A stretch of 64,000 nucleotides of DNA from Berberis thunbergii (Eukaryota > Streptophyta > Magnoliopsida > Ranunculales > Berberidaceae): NCBI GenBank assembly GCA_003290165.1, contig QNQO01008285.1:62001-126000 (forward strand), written 5' to 3'. This document shows positions 34,539 through 46,275 of the stretch, piece by piece (the first letter of the stretch is position 1; each line of letters starts with the position of its first letter). Under the pieces are notes generated by a model, which saw nothing but the letters and a program-made list of their open reading frames with translations, had not been told where the DNA came from and did not search any database. The position numbers were made by a program, and so were the translations under genes.

Positions 34539-35818
34539 TAGGGGTGGGCACGGGACGGGATGGGACGAGATATACCCATCCCTATCCCATTCCGTTCATA
34601 CGGGATCGGGACGGGACGGGATGGGAAAAACTCCATCCCGACCTCGTCTCATCCCAAACGGGTTCGGGACGGGACGGGATCAGCAGGTACCCCATTTCAA
34701 TTCAAAGGTACCCCATTTCATCTTTTTTTTTTTTATTAACTTTTATCAATAGACATTCTCAATTAAATAAATAGCCAAATGACAATAGAAATGAACGAGA
34801 AATGGCAAACTGCAGTGTTATATATGTTGTGGTGAGGATCTGATGATCCATGCAACTATCTTCTAGCCATGTGGACATCAGGTAAGCACAATGTATTGAA
34901 GATTGACATCATGATACTACTTAGGAATGTAACAAGAAGGACTTGTCATTTCTAGAAATAAATATCCATGTTTGTACGTTTTGGACACTCTGACGTTAGC
35001 AAACATTTGGACACTCCAATGGACACCCCATGCTTGGACCATCAATTTCTAGTCACTCTGTAGCCACATATCAATTTGAATTAATTGCTACTCACAATTC
35101 CTGCGAATCACATGACTGATGTTTACTTAAAGCATGGTGATGGCAGCTTACAACATGAAGTCCAAAAAAAAGATGTGTTTCCTACACTGGCTTGTACTTT
35201 GTAGGATAAACATAGCTTGATTTTCAAAACTGAAGATCTACTTATGTTAAGCAAATTACTGAATACTGAAGTTCCCTACCCCATACATGAAATGCTATTA
35301 TTGTGCAGGCTTTTTACTAACATTTGTTCTTAAATGTTCAATATCAGGTGAAATTGCAGAGTCCATGCAACCAATAGATGGTGGTTTGGCTGAAGCAGAT
35401 GATTTATGCAACAAGAACATCATCCATGAAGAAAATGAGCAAACCGTTAGAGGAACCATTTTGGTTAGTATCTAACAGAGCCTAACTTTCTAATGTGATG
35501 TCTACTCAAGTTATCCCAGTTACTTCTGATACTGATAGCTTCCTATATCCCTTGACAAGATACCAAGTAAAACTGCAATGAGAGGGAGCTTTCCACTGAA
35601 TAATTAATAATGAGGATTGGCTGGGATTGATAAATTAGTTCGGGACGGGACGGGATTGGCGGGATTGAAAATCTTCATCCCATCCCATCCCATTCTAGAT
35701 CGGGACGGGACGGGATCAGGATGAAATTATTCAATCCCATTAAGACCCGAAAAAATCGGGACGGGACGGGACGGGATCGGGACGGGAACGGGATCGCGGG
35801 ATGGGATGCCCACCCCTA
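34539..35818. mobile_element. hAT-3: 1.28-kb hAT element with GGGACGGGAT arrays and a cargo core
   Basis: Ends TAGGGGTGGGCA / TGCCCACCCCTA; perfect 8-bp duplication GTCCCAAG (34531-34538, 35819-35826). About 150 bases at each end are built of CGGGACGGGATGGGA words, the subterminal repeats. The core (about 34750-35630) has a different, AT-rich composition and holds an exon-like segment. No transposase. Confidence 0.92.
35348..35463 (+). pseudogene. Exon-like segment captured in hAT-3, gene not recognised
   Basis: An open 116-base block between TATCAG and GTTAGT splice-like signals encodes GEIAESMQPIDGGLAEADDL followed by CNKNIIHEENEQTVRGTIL. The acidic, repeat-free composition looks like real protein coding sequence rather than transposon filler. 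I do not recognise the family. It could be a transduplicated host exon; upstream sequence at 34800-34890 ending CATCAG|GTAAGC may be another. Confidence 0.4.
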
Positions 35819-35826
35819 GTCCCAAG

Positions 35827-35939
35827 TTACTTTGTGCAATAACTTATTTTCATTTTTCAGAGGAGGTGTTGCTATACTGACCCCATATTTTACTAAACTA
35901 GTCCAATTATTAAAAATGTACACATGTATGGGCTCATGT
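35827..35939. other. Short spacer between hAT-3 and MULE-B
   Basis: Nothing recognised. Confidence 0.4.
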
Positions 35940-37840
35940 TTTCTAAAAGACAACAACTATTTGGTACCACAACTTTCTCTCATTCACATCACCATCCAAT
36001 TTTTTTTACCTGCTCTTCCACAAAGAAAAAAAAAACACAAACAATCGTCTCTCTCCTAAGGCGACATTATTTTCCCTCGCAGATGTATTTTTTCCTCCCA
36101 TTGTCATTCTCATTTTCTTCTCTCTCCCACCAAGCTCGTCGGAACTTGCCACCGTCCCCTTGCCACACAGCCGATTGCTTTCTATCTTTTGTAGTTCTTC
36201 AAATTTGTTTTTAAGGAGTTTGGTTGAATTTTTTATGTCAAAATGGATGGGTTTAGTGAAGTTGATGATTATAGACTTGTCGATTACAACGGTGGACGTG
36301 ACGGTGAAGAAGATGAACAATTTGAAGAGGAAGATGAATTCACTCTACTTGAGATAACACTATCAATTTGAGATGAACTTGCATTTTAATTTTGTTCTTG
36401 TTGTGATATTGTTGTTGTTGCTATTGTTTGTCGATTTTACTTATAAGTTCATTATTATTTTGTGTGTAGTCTTTTCTTATGGGAAGCTTCGAAAGACTTA
36501 CAAATGATAGTGTTGATAACAATTTTGATAATAATGATGAGATGAACAATACGAAAAGAGCATTGGAAGAGGTGTTTGACGATATCAATTTTTTTTTTAT
36601 GGAAGATGTTAGGTTAATTCATGTATAACTATTCTTACAAGTTTATTGTTTATTGCTTATTGGTTACAAGTTTATTGGTGTTCCTAACATGTTTTTGTCT
36701 TGTATTTTGTAGGTACTCACGTTGAGGTCGACTTTGATAGCTTGGTGCCAAAGCATCGGTAAGGATAATAACATAGTTGCTATCACTAAATCGAATTGAC
36801 TCGTCACAACCATAAGGGAAAGATCAATTTTGGATGTGAGAGGGGAGAAAAGCCAGATAGTAGGCAAAAAATGTCCTTCAATCAAGTAGTACAAAGAAGT
36901 GTGACTGCCCATTTCAGTTGAGAGAGATCCCACAAGGTAATGACCATTGAAAATTACACGTGACATGTGAAACCCATAATCATCCTCGAGCAAAATCAGT
37001 GGTTAGCCATGCGTTTGCTAACAGATTGAATGAAAAGGAGATCATATATCTGCAGAATATGTCGAAGTTGAGTGTCACCCTTTAGTCACATTTTGTCCGG
37101 TTAGAAAAAGTTGTATCACAATAATATGTCGAATTTGAAGAGTATTTACGTCATTTGTCAGATAAATACAAGCCAACTAAATGTCGTTGCAACACACTAT
37201 GCACTTGTTGAACAACTATAATTACATAGAGTGACATATACTATGGATGGGGGCAATAGAGTCACAAACATTATCTGAGCGCATCCTGACTCAATTCAAC
37301 TAGCTAAATGTTTTCCATCATTCATGATTATGGATTGCGCCTATAAACTAATCATTATCGGATGGGATTATGGGTGTCACGTTAAGTGGTAAGATGTTCA
37401 ATGTTACATGTTGTTTTATGTCTTATGAGAAACAAGATTCATACGCCTGAGCACTGGAAAAACTTCTTGAGATTTTTTAGCCAAACAAGTTGCCAACCAT
37501 ATTTGTCACTGATAGATAATTGAGTTTGATAAAGACCATCGAACGAGTCTTTTCCAAAACAAGGGGATTGTTGTGCACATGGACATAAATACAAATGTTG
37601 AAAATAATTGCAAAAAACATTTTAAGGATAATGAAGGCTTTGAGTTTATAGATTCTTTCTCGGATTTGTATAGATCAAATACAAAGAAAGAATGGAACAA
37701 GGCAACTATTGAGTATGAGAGAAAATAAGCATCGCACTTGAAACATTTGAATTATTTGAGGATAGGGGCGGAGCCAGGATTGCAGACAAGGTGGTGGGGG
37801 TGAACAGTACACAACTATTCAGCTACAACTCCACCTTCTT

Positions 37841-38053
37841 CAGAACAAGCGAAACGAGTGAGGTTGCCGCATTGGACTGGTCATCAAGCGATCCAGTGTA
37901 GGGTGTGGCATTTCACTCCCAAATTAGGCACATACTTGGTTCATTTGCAACAATAGGTGGGAGTCTTAAATATCCGTTGGACGCGGCAGAGACACGGAAG
38001 AGCCAGGAGACATCCATGGTGGAATTCTCGAGCTGTGCGAGGATCTTCTTAAA
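37841..38053 (-). pseudogene. Fragment of an Armadillo-Repeat-Only (ARO) protein gene
   Basis: The minus strand encodes FKKILAQLENSTMDVSWLFR, then LRLPPIVANEPSMCLIWE, a stop (37913-37915), and YTGSLDDQSNAATSLVSL. This order matches the N-terminal part of plant ARO proteins, armadillo-repeat proteins of polarised tip growth, just before the first armadillo repeats. About 70 codons are covered; the rest of the gene is absent. It sits wholly inside hAT-5, so it was most likely captured from a host ARO gene. Identification is from remembered family sequence; the stop and missing ends make it non-functional. Confidence 0.75.
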
Positions 38054-38238
38054 CACGGTAGTAGATGAAGAAGGTGAAGAAGAAAAAGACACTGGATAGG
38101 AAGAAAAAGAACAAAAACAAAAAGAAGGGAAAAAAGACATTGGTTGGGAATTACTTAATTTTGAGTAAACAAGTCTTGTCCCGATTTCTATGGTTATTAT
38201 AATGTTTATTAGCCATCTTCTATGGTTATTCTAATATA

Positions 38239-38780
38239 CTAGGGTATCGACGCGCTCTACGTACACGGATGTTCAATTTTTTTTTATTTTATTACAACAA
38301 TTTAATAATAAAAAATTATTATTATTGAATTTCTAAACAAAATAATTATATATAATTTTATGGGCCTATGTATAGTTTACTAAAAATAAGGGGCTTCAAA
38401 TAAATTATGCTAAGGGCATATGTATAGTTAATCAATGTTTGAAAGGGGTTGATATTTTATTGTAAAAGTATGAAACGTGGAGGGCAAAGTGGGAAATCTA
38501 AAAGTTAGATGAAATGTCTTTCATAATTTATAGATAATTGATGGGCTTCAAATAAATTATATTAGGGCTTAATATAATTAATAAATGTTTACAAGGATTG
38601 GTTTTGATTGTAAATAGTTTAAATTGTGAGGGTAAAATGGTAAAAATAAGTAATATTGTTTTCACTTGAATGGCATAAATACCCCTTTTCACTTTTTACA
38701 TACTTTTGATTTTTCTTGTAAATACCATAGAGTTAGAAAGGCATTTTTGGAACTTGAAAATCAGGTTGAAGTTGCAAATT
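38239..38780 (-). mobile_element. Helitron-like sequence nested in hAT-5
   Basis: On the minus strand the block ends GTGTACGTAGAGCGCGTCGA...CCTAG followed by T, resembling the 52.2-kb terminus CGCGCACGTAGCGCG...CTGG|T (hairpin then CTRR, host T). The AT-rich body (GGGCTTCAAATAAATTAT, GGGCTTAATATAATTAATAA) repeats the body of 51550-52210. The far 5' end is not defined. Confidence 0.4.
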
Positions 38781-39639
38781 TACTGTTCATCCAAGGGAAC
38801 TTACATTACAGTTGCTCAGATATTAGCTTGTTGGCCTTATGAGTGAGCAGACACGACTCAAAATTCAATCTCAACAGTTCAAAATTAAATCAATGAGTAG
38901 ATGTAGGGCCCGATTTTTATATATTATAACAAACTTGATTCAAAATGCATTATTGCCTATCAAAAGTTGAAAATTCAATAAATAAAAGCAATTTTTTGAA
39001 CGTACGAGGAAGTGGCCTAAATGGAGGGAGAAACTTACAAATTTAAAGGGGCAAAATGGAAAATATGACTATTTTAGTGGGTTTTTTTTTTAAATAAGGG
39101 GGTTACTAGCCAAAGGGTTGATCCACCTCTGTTTGAGGACGGTATGACATCCACAGAAGGAGTATTTTGTGAGTGCATGGACCAATATTTTTATGCATTT
39201 TGGGCAATGGACAACAGGTCGGGTTGAGGGCGCACACTTCAAGTTGAAGAATATGTTGGCAAATTCACAAGACACATTTATCAATGTATGGACTCTAATG
39301 CATGAAATGATCAAAATACAACACGAGATATTGAATCATCATTTTAACAAAGTTTGACGAAGGTGAAGACTGAGCATGTGTCAAATTTTTTTTTAAAATT
39401 TCATGGGGTTTGTGGTGCACAGAGCTCTTGATTTAATGCTTTTGGAAGTGCATAGGTGTGAATTTGTGGGCAATGATCCTATCAAATGTGGATGTGTGAT
39501 TCAAACCACTCATGGGTTGTCTTGTGCTCATGAAATGACAACTTATCTAACTACTGGACAAATTCCATTGGATACATTAAACGAGTATTGGATGCAACTT
39601 GGAAAAACACCTATTTATGAAGGCACAAATGTGATTATA

Positions 39640-40177
39640 GACCTTAAAAAGAGGTTTAATGAATCTAGTTCTGATCAGAAGTTGGTGTTGAAGAGAAAGC
39701 TTGTAAAGTTGAGTTGCCTTAGTTCAACATAATGATTGATCCATCCAAACTTGTGGCGGGCAAGGGAAAACCTAAGAAGAAGTTATCCAAGCATGAGATG
39801 TTGACTAAAAGAGACTCATCGAGTCACTTGTATGCTAAGACTCAGGAAGAGCTAAAAGTTAAGAAATTGTTTGTAACAAAAAACAAAAGCTCACAAAGTC
39901 CCATAGTAGACCTTAAAAAGAGGTTTAATGAATCTAGTTCTGATCAGAAGTTGGTGTTGAAGAGAAAGCTTGTAAAGTTGAGTTGCCTTAGTTCAACATA
40001 ATGATTGATCCATCCAAACTTGTGGCGGGCAAGGGAAAACCTAAGAAGAAGTTATCCAAGCATGAGATGTTGACTAAAAGAGACTCATCGAGTCACTTGT
40101 ATGCTAAGACTCAGGAAGAGCTAAAAGTTAAGAAATTGTTTGTAACAAAAAACAAAAGCTCACAAAGTCCCATAGTA
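39640..40177 (+). repeat. 269-bp direct tandem duplication
   Basis: The unit beginning ACCTTAAAAAGAGGTTTAAT at 39641 recurs at 39910 (offset 269) and runs to CCATAGTA at 39908 and 40177. The two copies appear identical, so the duplication is recent relative to the decayed transposase it lies in (between the SWIM and OTU parts). The encoded stretch is Lys-rich. Confidence 0.9.
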
Positions 40178-41148
40178 ATTGGATGAAGCAAATTCCATTG
40201 GGGATTCGGAACTATCATTGAGAATGTTGAAAAAGCGATGGAAATTGTGGTTTTTGATGCATAACCAATTTCCTAGTACGACCGCCAAAATGGTTGGAAG
40301 CAAGTAAGGAATGAGCTAACAATGAAGCTAGAAAGTGATGAAGAGTTTTGGCTTGGAATGTGGCACGAGTCAGGAGTGAAGATGGTAAGGTTTGCTTTGA
40401 TAATTCCCAAATTCAAGGTACGCATAGACATGCAAAATTGACTTATTGACCTTAATATTTTAGGGCTTGCGGCCAACCGTTACCGGTGTATGTTTGTGGG
40501 TTATGAAAATCAAAGCACTACGTGTTTTCCATATGTTCATCCTCCATCGTAGTGGAACGACATTTAGGTGTGTTTCATGGCACACCTCGCCTAGAGTTCT
40601 CACTTAGTTTTGCTCCATGTGCTACTAAAACTCCCATTGCTTCATACAGTACCTAGTTTGCCTTCTCGCCTATTCCCAGAAGCAATTTCTAGGAAGAGTT
40701 TGTTCGATGCCCAACTCCACATTGAAGTGATGTTGAGGAAGTACAATGCAAAGAATACTAAGAAGATCAACAACTCGGAGGAGATCATTGCCATATTGGA
40801 TTGATGCACACATGTAATTTTGATGTACATATTGCAACTACTATGCAAACCAATATATTGACATGAAATATATTGAGATCATTGTCATATTTTGTTTTGG
40901 TGACATAGGCTGGTCTTTTTGTTAGAAAAGTCATCGATTTTGTATGTATGGATGACTTATAATTAAATTCAATATAAATATACATTCTATTATTTTACAT
41001 AGAATTATTTGAATTGAATACTCACCGTACGTATGATGTATACCAATATATACTAACATCAATCCAACCAGCATCAAAGAGAAAACTGGTTAAAAATGAA
41101 AATTGAAACATGACACAATCGCACAAACCCCCGTGACACTTACACAAG

Positions 41149-42138
41149 TAGGGGTGGGCATGGGACGGGATGAACCTCATCCCTATCCCATCCCATTCGG
41201 GATCAGGACGGAATAGACCTCATCCCAGCCTCCTTCCATCCCAATGGGTTCGGGTCAGAACATGACAAAATCAACAAGCAATAAAACATTTTTTTATTTC
41301 ATATTGATGTAATTATTTGTTTTCAAATGTAAATAATTGTATTAGCTTTACTAGTACCTATATGAAAGGGTAGATATATATGGTTGTATTTATGAATTTG
41401 TTTTGCTATGCACTTTAGAATGTGATCTTTTATAAGAAAGATTTAGTAAATTGAGCTTTCTGTGAATGAAGATTATTTGGTACACAACTTGTATTTATTT
41501 CGGTTTTCGGTTTGTATAGTCGTTTTCTTCCTTATTGGGTTATTGCATGTAGTATTTTTCTTGCTTAAACTATAGGTTGAAACTAAGCAGTCAGTTTGCT
41601 TTCTTCGTCTTCTTGGACTATTAGATCTGTTGTGGTTCATCCCCCTTGCTTTCTTGTGTAATTATGTTATAATTTCATAATGCAAGTATGCTTTATATCT
41701 ACACATGATAAATTTCAGTTTGAGAGATTGGAATATCAGTAGATATTACAAATTTGGTAGTGCCCATTATAATATCTATTATATATTTTATTTTTGCATA
41801 AATTATATAGATATTATCTAGAATAGAATCCATGTGTTATTATTTTCATGAATAACATTAACATTATTAATAAAAAATATTTAAAAATTCAGTTCGGGAT
41901 GGGACGGGATGGGTGTGATTGAAAATCTCCATCCCGATCTAGATTGAAAATCTCCATCTCGATCGGGATGGGCGAGATTGAAAATCTTCATCCCAATCAG
42001 GATGGGCGGGATTGAAAATCTCCATCCCACTCTAGATCGGGACGAAATTGGGATGAGATTGATCAATCCAAATAAGACCCGAAAAAATCGGAAAGGACGG
42101 GATGAGATCGGGATCGCGGGATGAGATGCCCACCCCTA
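41149..42138. mobile_element. hAT-4: 990-bp hAT element with GGGATGGG arrays
   Basis: Ends TAGGGGTGGGCA / TGCCCACCCCTA, same termini as hAT-3; flanks TACACAAG and GACACAAG are an 8-bp duplication with one mismatch. Subterminal words CATCCCGATC / GATCGGGATGGG. AT-rich core without ORF. Confidence 0.88.
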
Positions 42139-42204
42139 GACACAAGTATAGAAATATACCCAAACGCAGAGGACACAACAAATTCAAGTCACACACTCCT
42201 TGTT

Positions 42205-42840
42205 TAGTATGCGAATGGATACTTCCCATTCGCAATGACCTCTCCAATAGAGGAAAAAAACTGAACTCTTTCCACATTTTGAAATATTTTGTGTTTACAA
42301 TTTATTTTTTTTTAATTTGAAATTTGTATGGTTTCGCAACAATGTCTAGAGTTAGATCCACTTTTCAAACATATTTTTTTGAAATTTCTATATTAAAGAA
42401 ACTTGTGAACAAATGGTCTAAAATTGCAAGATCCACTGCGATGGGTAGTCTTCTGTTCACCAGATCCTATGCGATAGCGTAAAAATTGCCACTGTGCAAA
42501 ATTTGGAATTGTTGGTTATTGAATTATTTATTTAATTATTTTTTTTTTCCAAATTCAATGGTTTTGCAACAATATTTAGAGATAGAATCCATCTTCCAAT
42601 CAGTAAATTGACCTTCCCAATTTAGCAACTTTGGCGAGTAGGAGTTGTGTACTCCCGTGTTCCTTTGCGAGTGAACATGTTCCACTCGTAAGGTTCTATG
42701 CAATCTGTTAAAAAACTGTACTCTAATTTTTTTTTTAAATTTGTCTGTCTTTGCAAATATTTACAAAATTTTGTAATTTTTATGATTTCACAACAATGTT
42801 TTAGTTTCATTTTCTCCAGGCTGACTTTGTCTCTATTTAT
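42205..42840. repeat. Degenerate ~210-bp tandem repeat, block 1
   Basis: About three units, each with a TAGAATCCATCTTCCAA-like word, a GCGA(G/T)..GAG patch, an ATCCTATGCGATAG-like word and a TAAAAA(T/A)..TGGGCTCTG-like word. Same family as block 2. No coding. Confidence 0.6.
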
Positions 42841-42990
42841 TTGGATATTTTAAACAACATTTTAATGTTAGGTAACTTGTTGCCAATTTTCATGTACGGA
42901 AGCAACATTTCATTTCATTGGTGCATAACAAACAAAGTACATATACATAATGTTAATAAACCAGGAAAAGGACACACAACAACACATTAA

Positions 42991-43530
42991 CTAATCGGAG
43001 TCATAACACTTGAAGTCATCATATACATTTCTTGGGTCTTCAAAGTCATGATCATGGAGCTCGACTTCATCTTCCTCATCATCCATGTTGAAGTTCGGGT
43101 GCGGGTCATCAAGATGCCCCTACGGTTGCCATGATATTTCTCTTCTGAGTCGACTGTCGACCATGATAAAGCTCTCTAGTACCAGTGGGAGTAAGAGAGT
43201 CAACCCAAGTAGCACTTGTTTCAGCCCATACATCGGACAGTGGACGATGGGTCTTCCCTTTCATCTACCCAATTTAATGGGTAAATATGAAGATTCCGAG
43301 TTGTTCCTTAGATAGACCTTCAAAGCTCAGTGTACTTTTCATCTTCAACCATAGCAGCAAAAGAAGACTGAACATCGTTCCTAAGAGGAGAAGGAGGGGG
43401 CATGTCGTCCCAGGAGGAGATAGAGGAGGACCCACATTGTTCTCAAGAGGAAGAGAAGGAACTTTTTTCACACTTGGAAACTAAGAAAATGAGAATTGAA
43501 CATTGACTTTTTACTTTTAGAGAGTTTGGG
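42991..43530 (-). other. Unrecognised minus-strand coding-like segment of MULE-B
   Basis: The minus strand carries a very acidic closing exon-like ORF (MDDEEDEVELHDHDFEDPRN to a TAG at 42991-42993), preceded in other frames by SLPLENNVGPPLSPPGTTCP and by DVWAETSATWVDSLTPTGTR. The frames are disrupted. Its position downstream of the PMD gene on the same strand suggests a C-terminal part of that gene or a third ORF. No family recognised. Confidence 0.35.
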
Positions 43531-43839
43531 AAGATGAAGTTTAATCTCCTAAATTTATAATGGATATGAAGAATGCCTTATCCATTTACTCCTTTCAACA
43601 ACACCATCCACAACCCCTCACTGATTAGACATGATGGTTGACGGTTCACTTCTCAACCATTACTAATGCAACTCCCTTACCGATTAGACATGATGGTCAG
43701 TTGAAAATCAGGGTGTAATGCATGAGGAAGACACAAGTAATACCAGATTTTACAAAAAAAACCAATCTCAATTTAGGAAACGACCGTCGACAACACTCAC
43801 AAAGGATCTTGCAAATAAGGACGTACGAATCACACAACA

Positions 43840-44400
43840 AAGCGAATGGAGTTCAGTAGTCGGATGCAACGTTGCGATTGACTAACTCCTATTCGCAGGA
43901 TCCTCTACGTTGGGTAAAAAATCTGGGCTCTGTCCCAAATTTGAAATTTTATGTGTCTGCAAAATTTAAATTTTTTTTGTAACAATGTTTTATAGGTAGA
44001 ATCCATCTTCCAAACAATACTTTGAGATTCTCAATTTAAAGAATCCTGCGAAAATGAGATCTGTAGTTGCAGAGTTTTTTTATGACTACCTATATTAGGC
44101 TCTCATGATCCTTTGTGACAGGGTCAAAATTCTGGACTCTGTCCAAAAGTGAGAGTTTGTGGGTTTTGAATTATTTTTTGAGATGTTAAAATTTCTATGA
44201 TTTTGATACAATGTTTATAGGAAGAATCCATCATCCAAATATATTTTTGACACTCTCATTCTCAAGATTCATGCGAGTAGGAGGTATGCATTCGCATGAA
44301 CATCTGCGATTGGAAAATTCCCATTCGCAGTATCCTTTGCGAAGGGGCAAAAAACTTTATTATATATGGGTTTTCATAAACTTTTGGTTTTAACTTGAAA
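43840..44400. repeat. Degenerate ~210-bp tandem repeat, block 2
   Basis: Units near 43870, 44080 and 44290 with GGATCCTCTACGTTGGG / GATCCTTTGTGACAGGG / GTATCCTTTGCGAAGGG and GAATCCATC(T/A)TCCAAA. Blocks 1 and 2 are separated by the acidic ORF segment. Confidence 0.6.
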
Positions 44401-44618
44401 ATAAATTGCTCAAGGTTCATTGAATTTCTTAGTGAAGATTCAAATGAGCCTACATTTATAGAGTCTTAGCAGTCACAAATCCTCAACAAAAACTTGATGA
44501 AACTACATAAAATTTCATAATAATACTCGATGTCATTCAACAAAAGATTCATTAGTTTTATGTTACAGCAGAAGATTCAATAGTTTACATTTGACACTAC
44601 ATCGAAAGATTTTTTTGG

Positions 44619-46275
44619 TCACGCCTCTTGTTGGTCATGCCTCTTCTTGGTTATTTGGTCACGACTCTTCTTTATTGTAAGCTCGGTTGATCCACCACCA
44701 ACTTCACCACTATCAGGATCACCTTCTACGTCATCCAAGGTCACATGCACATGCATTCCGTGTAGCAAGTCACTTACTTTTTTTAGACTTAAGAGTAACA
44801 ACACCTTCTCAACATTCCCCCATTCATCAATAGAGGCATCGAGCAACTTAAGAGCCTCATCAACTGCCTTGTTCTGCAAGAAAACATTTGATGTTAATAG
44901 AAACATGAAAACAAAATCCAGTAAAAGAGCTTGCAAATTTGTTCAAGTAAAGTTAAATTACCCTATTGTTCGATAGAAACATGTGTCTTCTTAGGGGATG
45001 AGTTCTTCTATTCATTGGTGGTCAAACAAAAAGATGGCTAATGACACGAAACCACTCCAAGTAGTTGCCACTGCAATCCCATGAAAGCTTCACTTGTTCA
45101 CCTTGGTTGTCACTTGTCAAAAGTTGATTCTGTCAAGTGTCAGTGAATAACGACAAATCTCGTGCTTGCCCGAGTAGTTCTTGCCAGATCTACCTCTATT
45201 CTTCACTTTGGCTCGAATAGGTGGGTTTGGAATGACCTATACATTTTCCATTTGTTTCATTACTTGATCGGGGTAATAGGGTTCTTCGATGTCCAGGTAT
45301 TACAAAAAACCATGGAACCATGTGATACTATGAAAGGGAGTTTTTCTTGGATTTCACATAATGGTCCAAATTTCTGACAGTACAAACATGAAACTTAATA
45401 AAATTGCCCAATGAAAAATCATAAAAACGAATGAGAAAGACAAAATGAGATCAATATTTTACTTGATGACGCAATTTTACCTCTTTAGGAGACATGTCAT
45501 CGAGATGCTCTCTAAGAGTGATGATATTTTCATTCACAACCCCTACACATTGGGGCATTCTTACTTCACCATGTGGGGAGAGTATCATTTGACAATATAC
45601 TAGCATTACCCCAAAGCCTGAAATGATCGTATATCTAACCTTACAAACGAAACAAAAACAACATTTTTATTCAAAAATCTTAAACAATTAAAGGAAATTA
45701 ACTGAATAACCAAGTGTGAATATATCTTCAGAAGAGGCAAATACCAACTTTGCTAGCGTAGCCTAATTGATGATACAAGAATGCCAAAGTTCCTACCTCC
45801 AAGCAAAATTTCCAATATCATCAACCTTCATCAGCAACTTCAGATATTCAGTCCGAACCTTGGTTCGAATCTTATCAACAAATATAGTTATGCCCAAGAG
45901 TAATATGAAGTAACCCCTACCAACTTGTTGTTTCCTTTGAATATAATTAGTTGTCTTCGCTTTTCCACAACAAGTGTTCTTAATAAATTCCATCTCAACA
46001 AAATGGAGATTTTTGTTGACATGCTTATCTACTTTAGTCTTTCGAATGCCCAAACCATTAACCAACAATTTCGCACATTCCTCCGCCTTCATTTGAGTAT
46101 TTTTCACAGTAAGTGGCTTACCAACGATCGATAGCCGAGTTATATGATAGACTTCGTTGAGGGTGATGGTCATATCTCCAAAAGGGAGGTAAAAAGTGTT
46201 GGTCTCAGTTTGCCAATGTTTCACGAAAGCACAATTTGTCACCTTATCGGCATGATCCTTACAATAGTTTATCAA
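44619..46275 (-). pseudogene. Plant mobile domain (PMD/MAIL-like) gene in MULE-B
   Basis: The first exon-like block (46275-45793) has HWQTETNTFYLPFGDMTITL, NEVYHITRL, GYFILLLGITIFVD and YLKLLMKVDDIGNFAW, the core of the plant mobile domain found in MAIN/MAIL proteins and many transposons. In another frame the next bases give GTLAFLYHQLGYASKVG, so a frameshift separates them. Further blocks toward 44619 include YPDQVMKQMENVQVIPNPP, a Gly-Asn-Tyr-Leu-Glu-Trp patch near 45050 and a C-terminal ORF (44936-44619, DEALKLLDASIDEW). Exons are separated by intron-like AT-rich gaps. PMD proteins affect genome stability and silencing in hosts; the role in transposons is unproven. It starts only 190 bases from the MULE-B right end, as expected for TIR-driven transcription. 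Confidence 0.8.

Larger units (their letters stand above)
37763..39131. mobile_element. hAT-5: 1.37-kb hAT element carrying an ARO gene fragment
   Basis: Starts TAGGGGCGGAGCCAGGATTG and ends GGGTTGATCCACCTCTG, an imperfect inverted pair, inside a perfect 8-bp duplication TTTGAGGA (37755-37762, 39132-39139). The interrupted MULE-B reading frame resumes exactly after it. Contains an ARO-like fragment on - and, from 38239, Helitron-like AT-rich sequence. A related left end, TAGGGGTGGAGTCAGGATTG, occurs at 55104. Confidence 0.85.
36243..40570 (+). pseudogene. MULE-B transposase with C-terminal OTU protease, multiply broken
   Basis: Pieces in order: an acidic N-terminus (MDGFSEVDDYRLVDYNGG, 36243); an N-terminal DNA-binding-like part (36700-36960; TLIAWCQSIGKDNNIV, and THNHPRAKSVVSHAFANRLN near 36975); the start of the MULE catalytic domain (HPDSIQLAKCF..MIMDCAYK near 37290-37340); then, after hAT-5, WTNIFMHFGQWTTGRVEGAH (catalytic Glu in RVEGAH) and a SWIM finger CGCVIQTTHGLSCAHEM (39487-39537). 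Further on, SDGNCGF (40234-40254, the Asp-Gly-Asn-Cys of OTU cysteine proteases), WKQVRNELTMKLESDEEFW and GLAANRYRCMFVGYENQSTT match the transposon OTU domain. Many stops and frameshifts. The gene continues seamlessly across hAT-5 once one TTTGAGGA copy is discounted. Confidence 0.75.

Noticed and set aside
36006..36320. 104-aa minus-strand ORF at the MULE-B left end
   Set aside because: Antisense shadow of the acidic N-terminus of the transposase and of the CT-rich leader; no domain.
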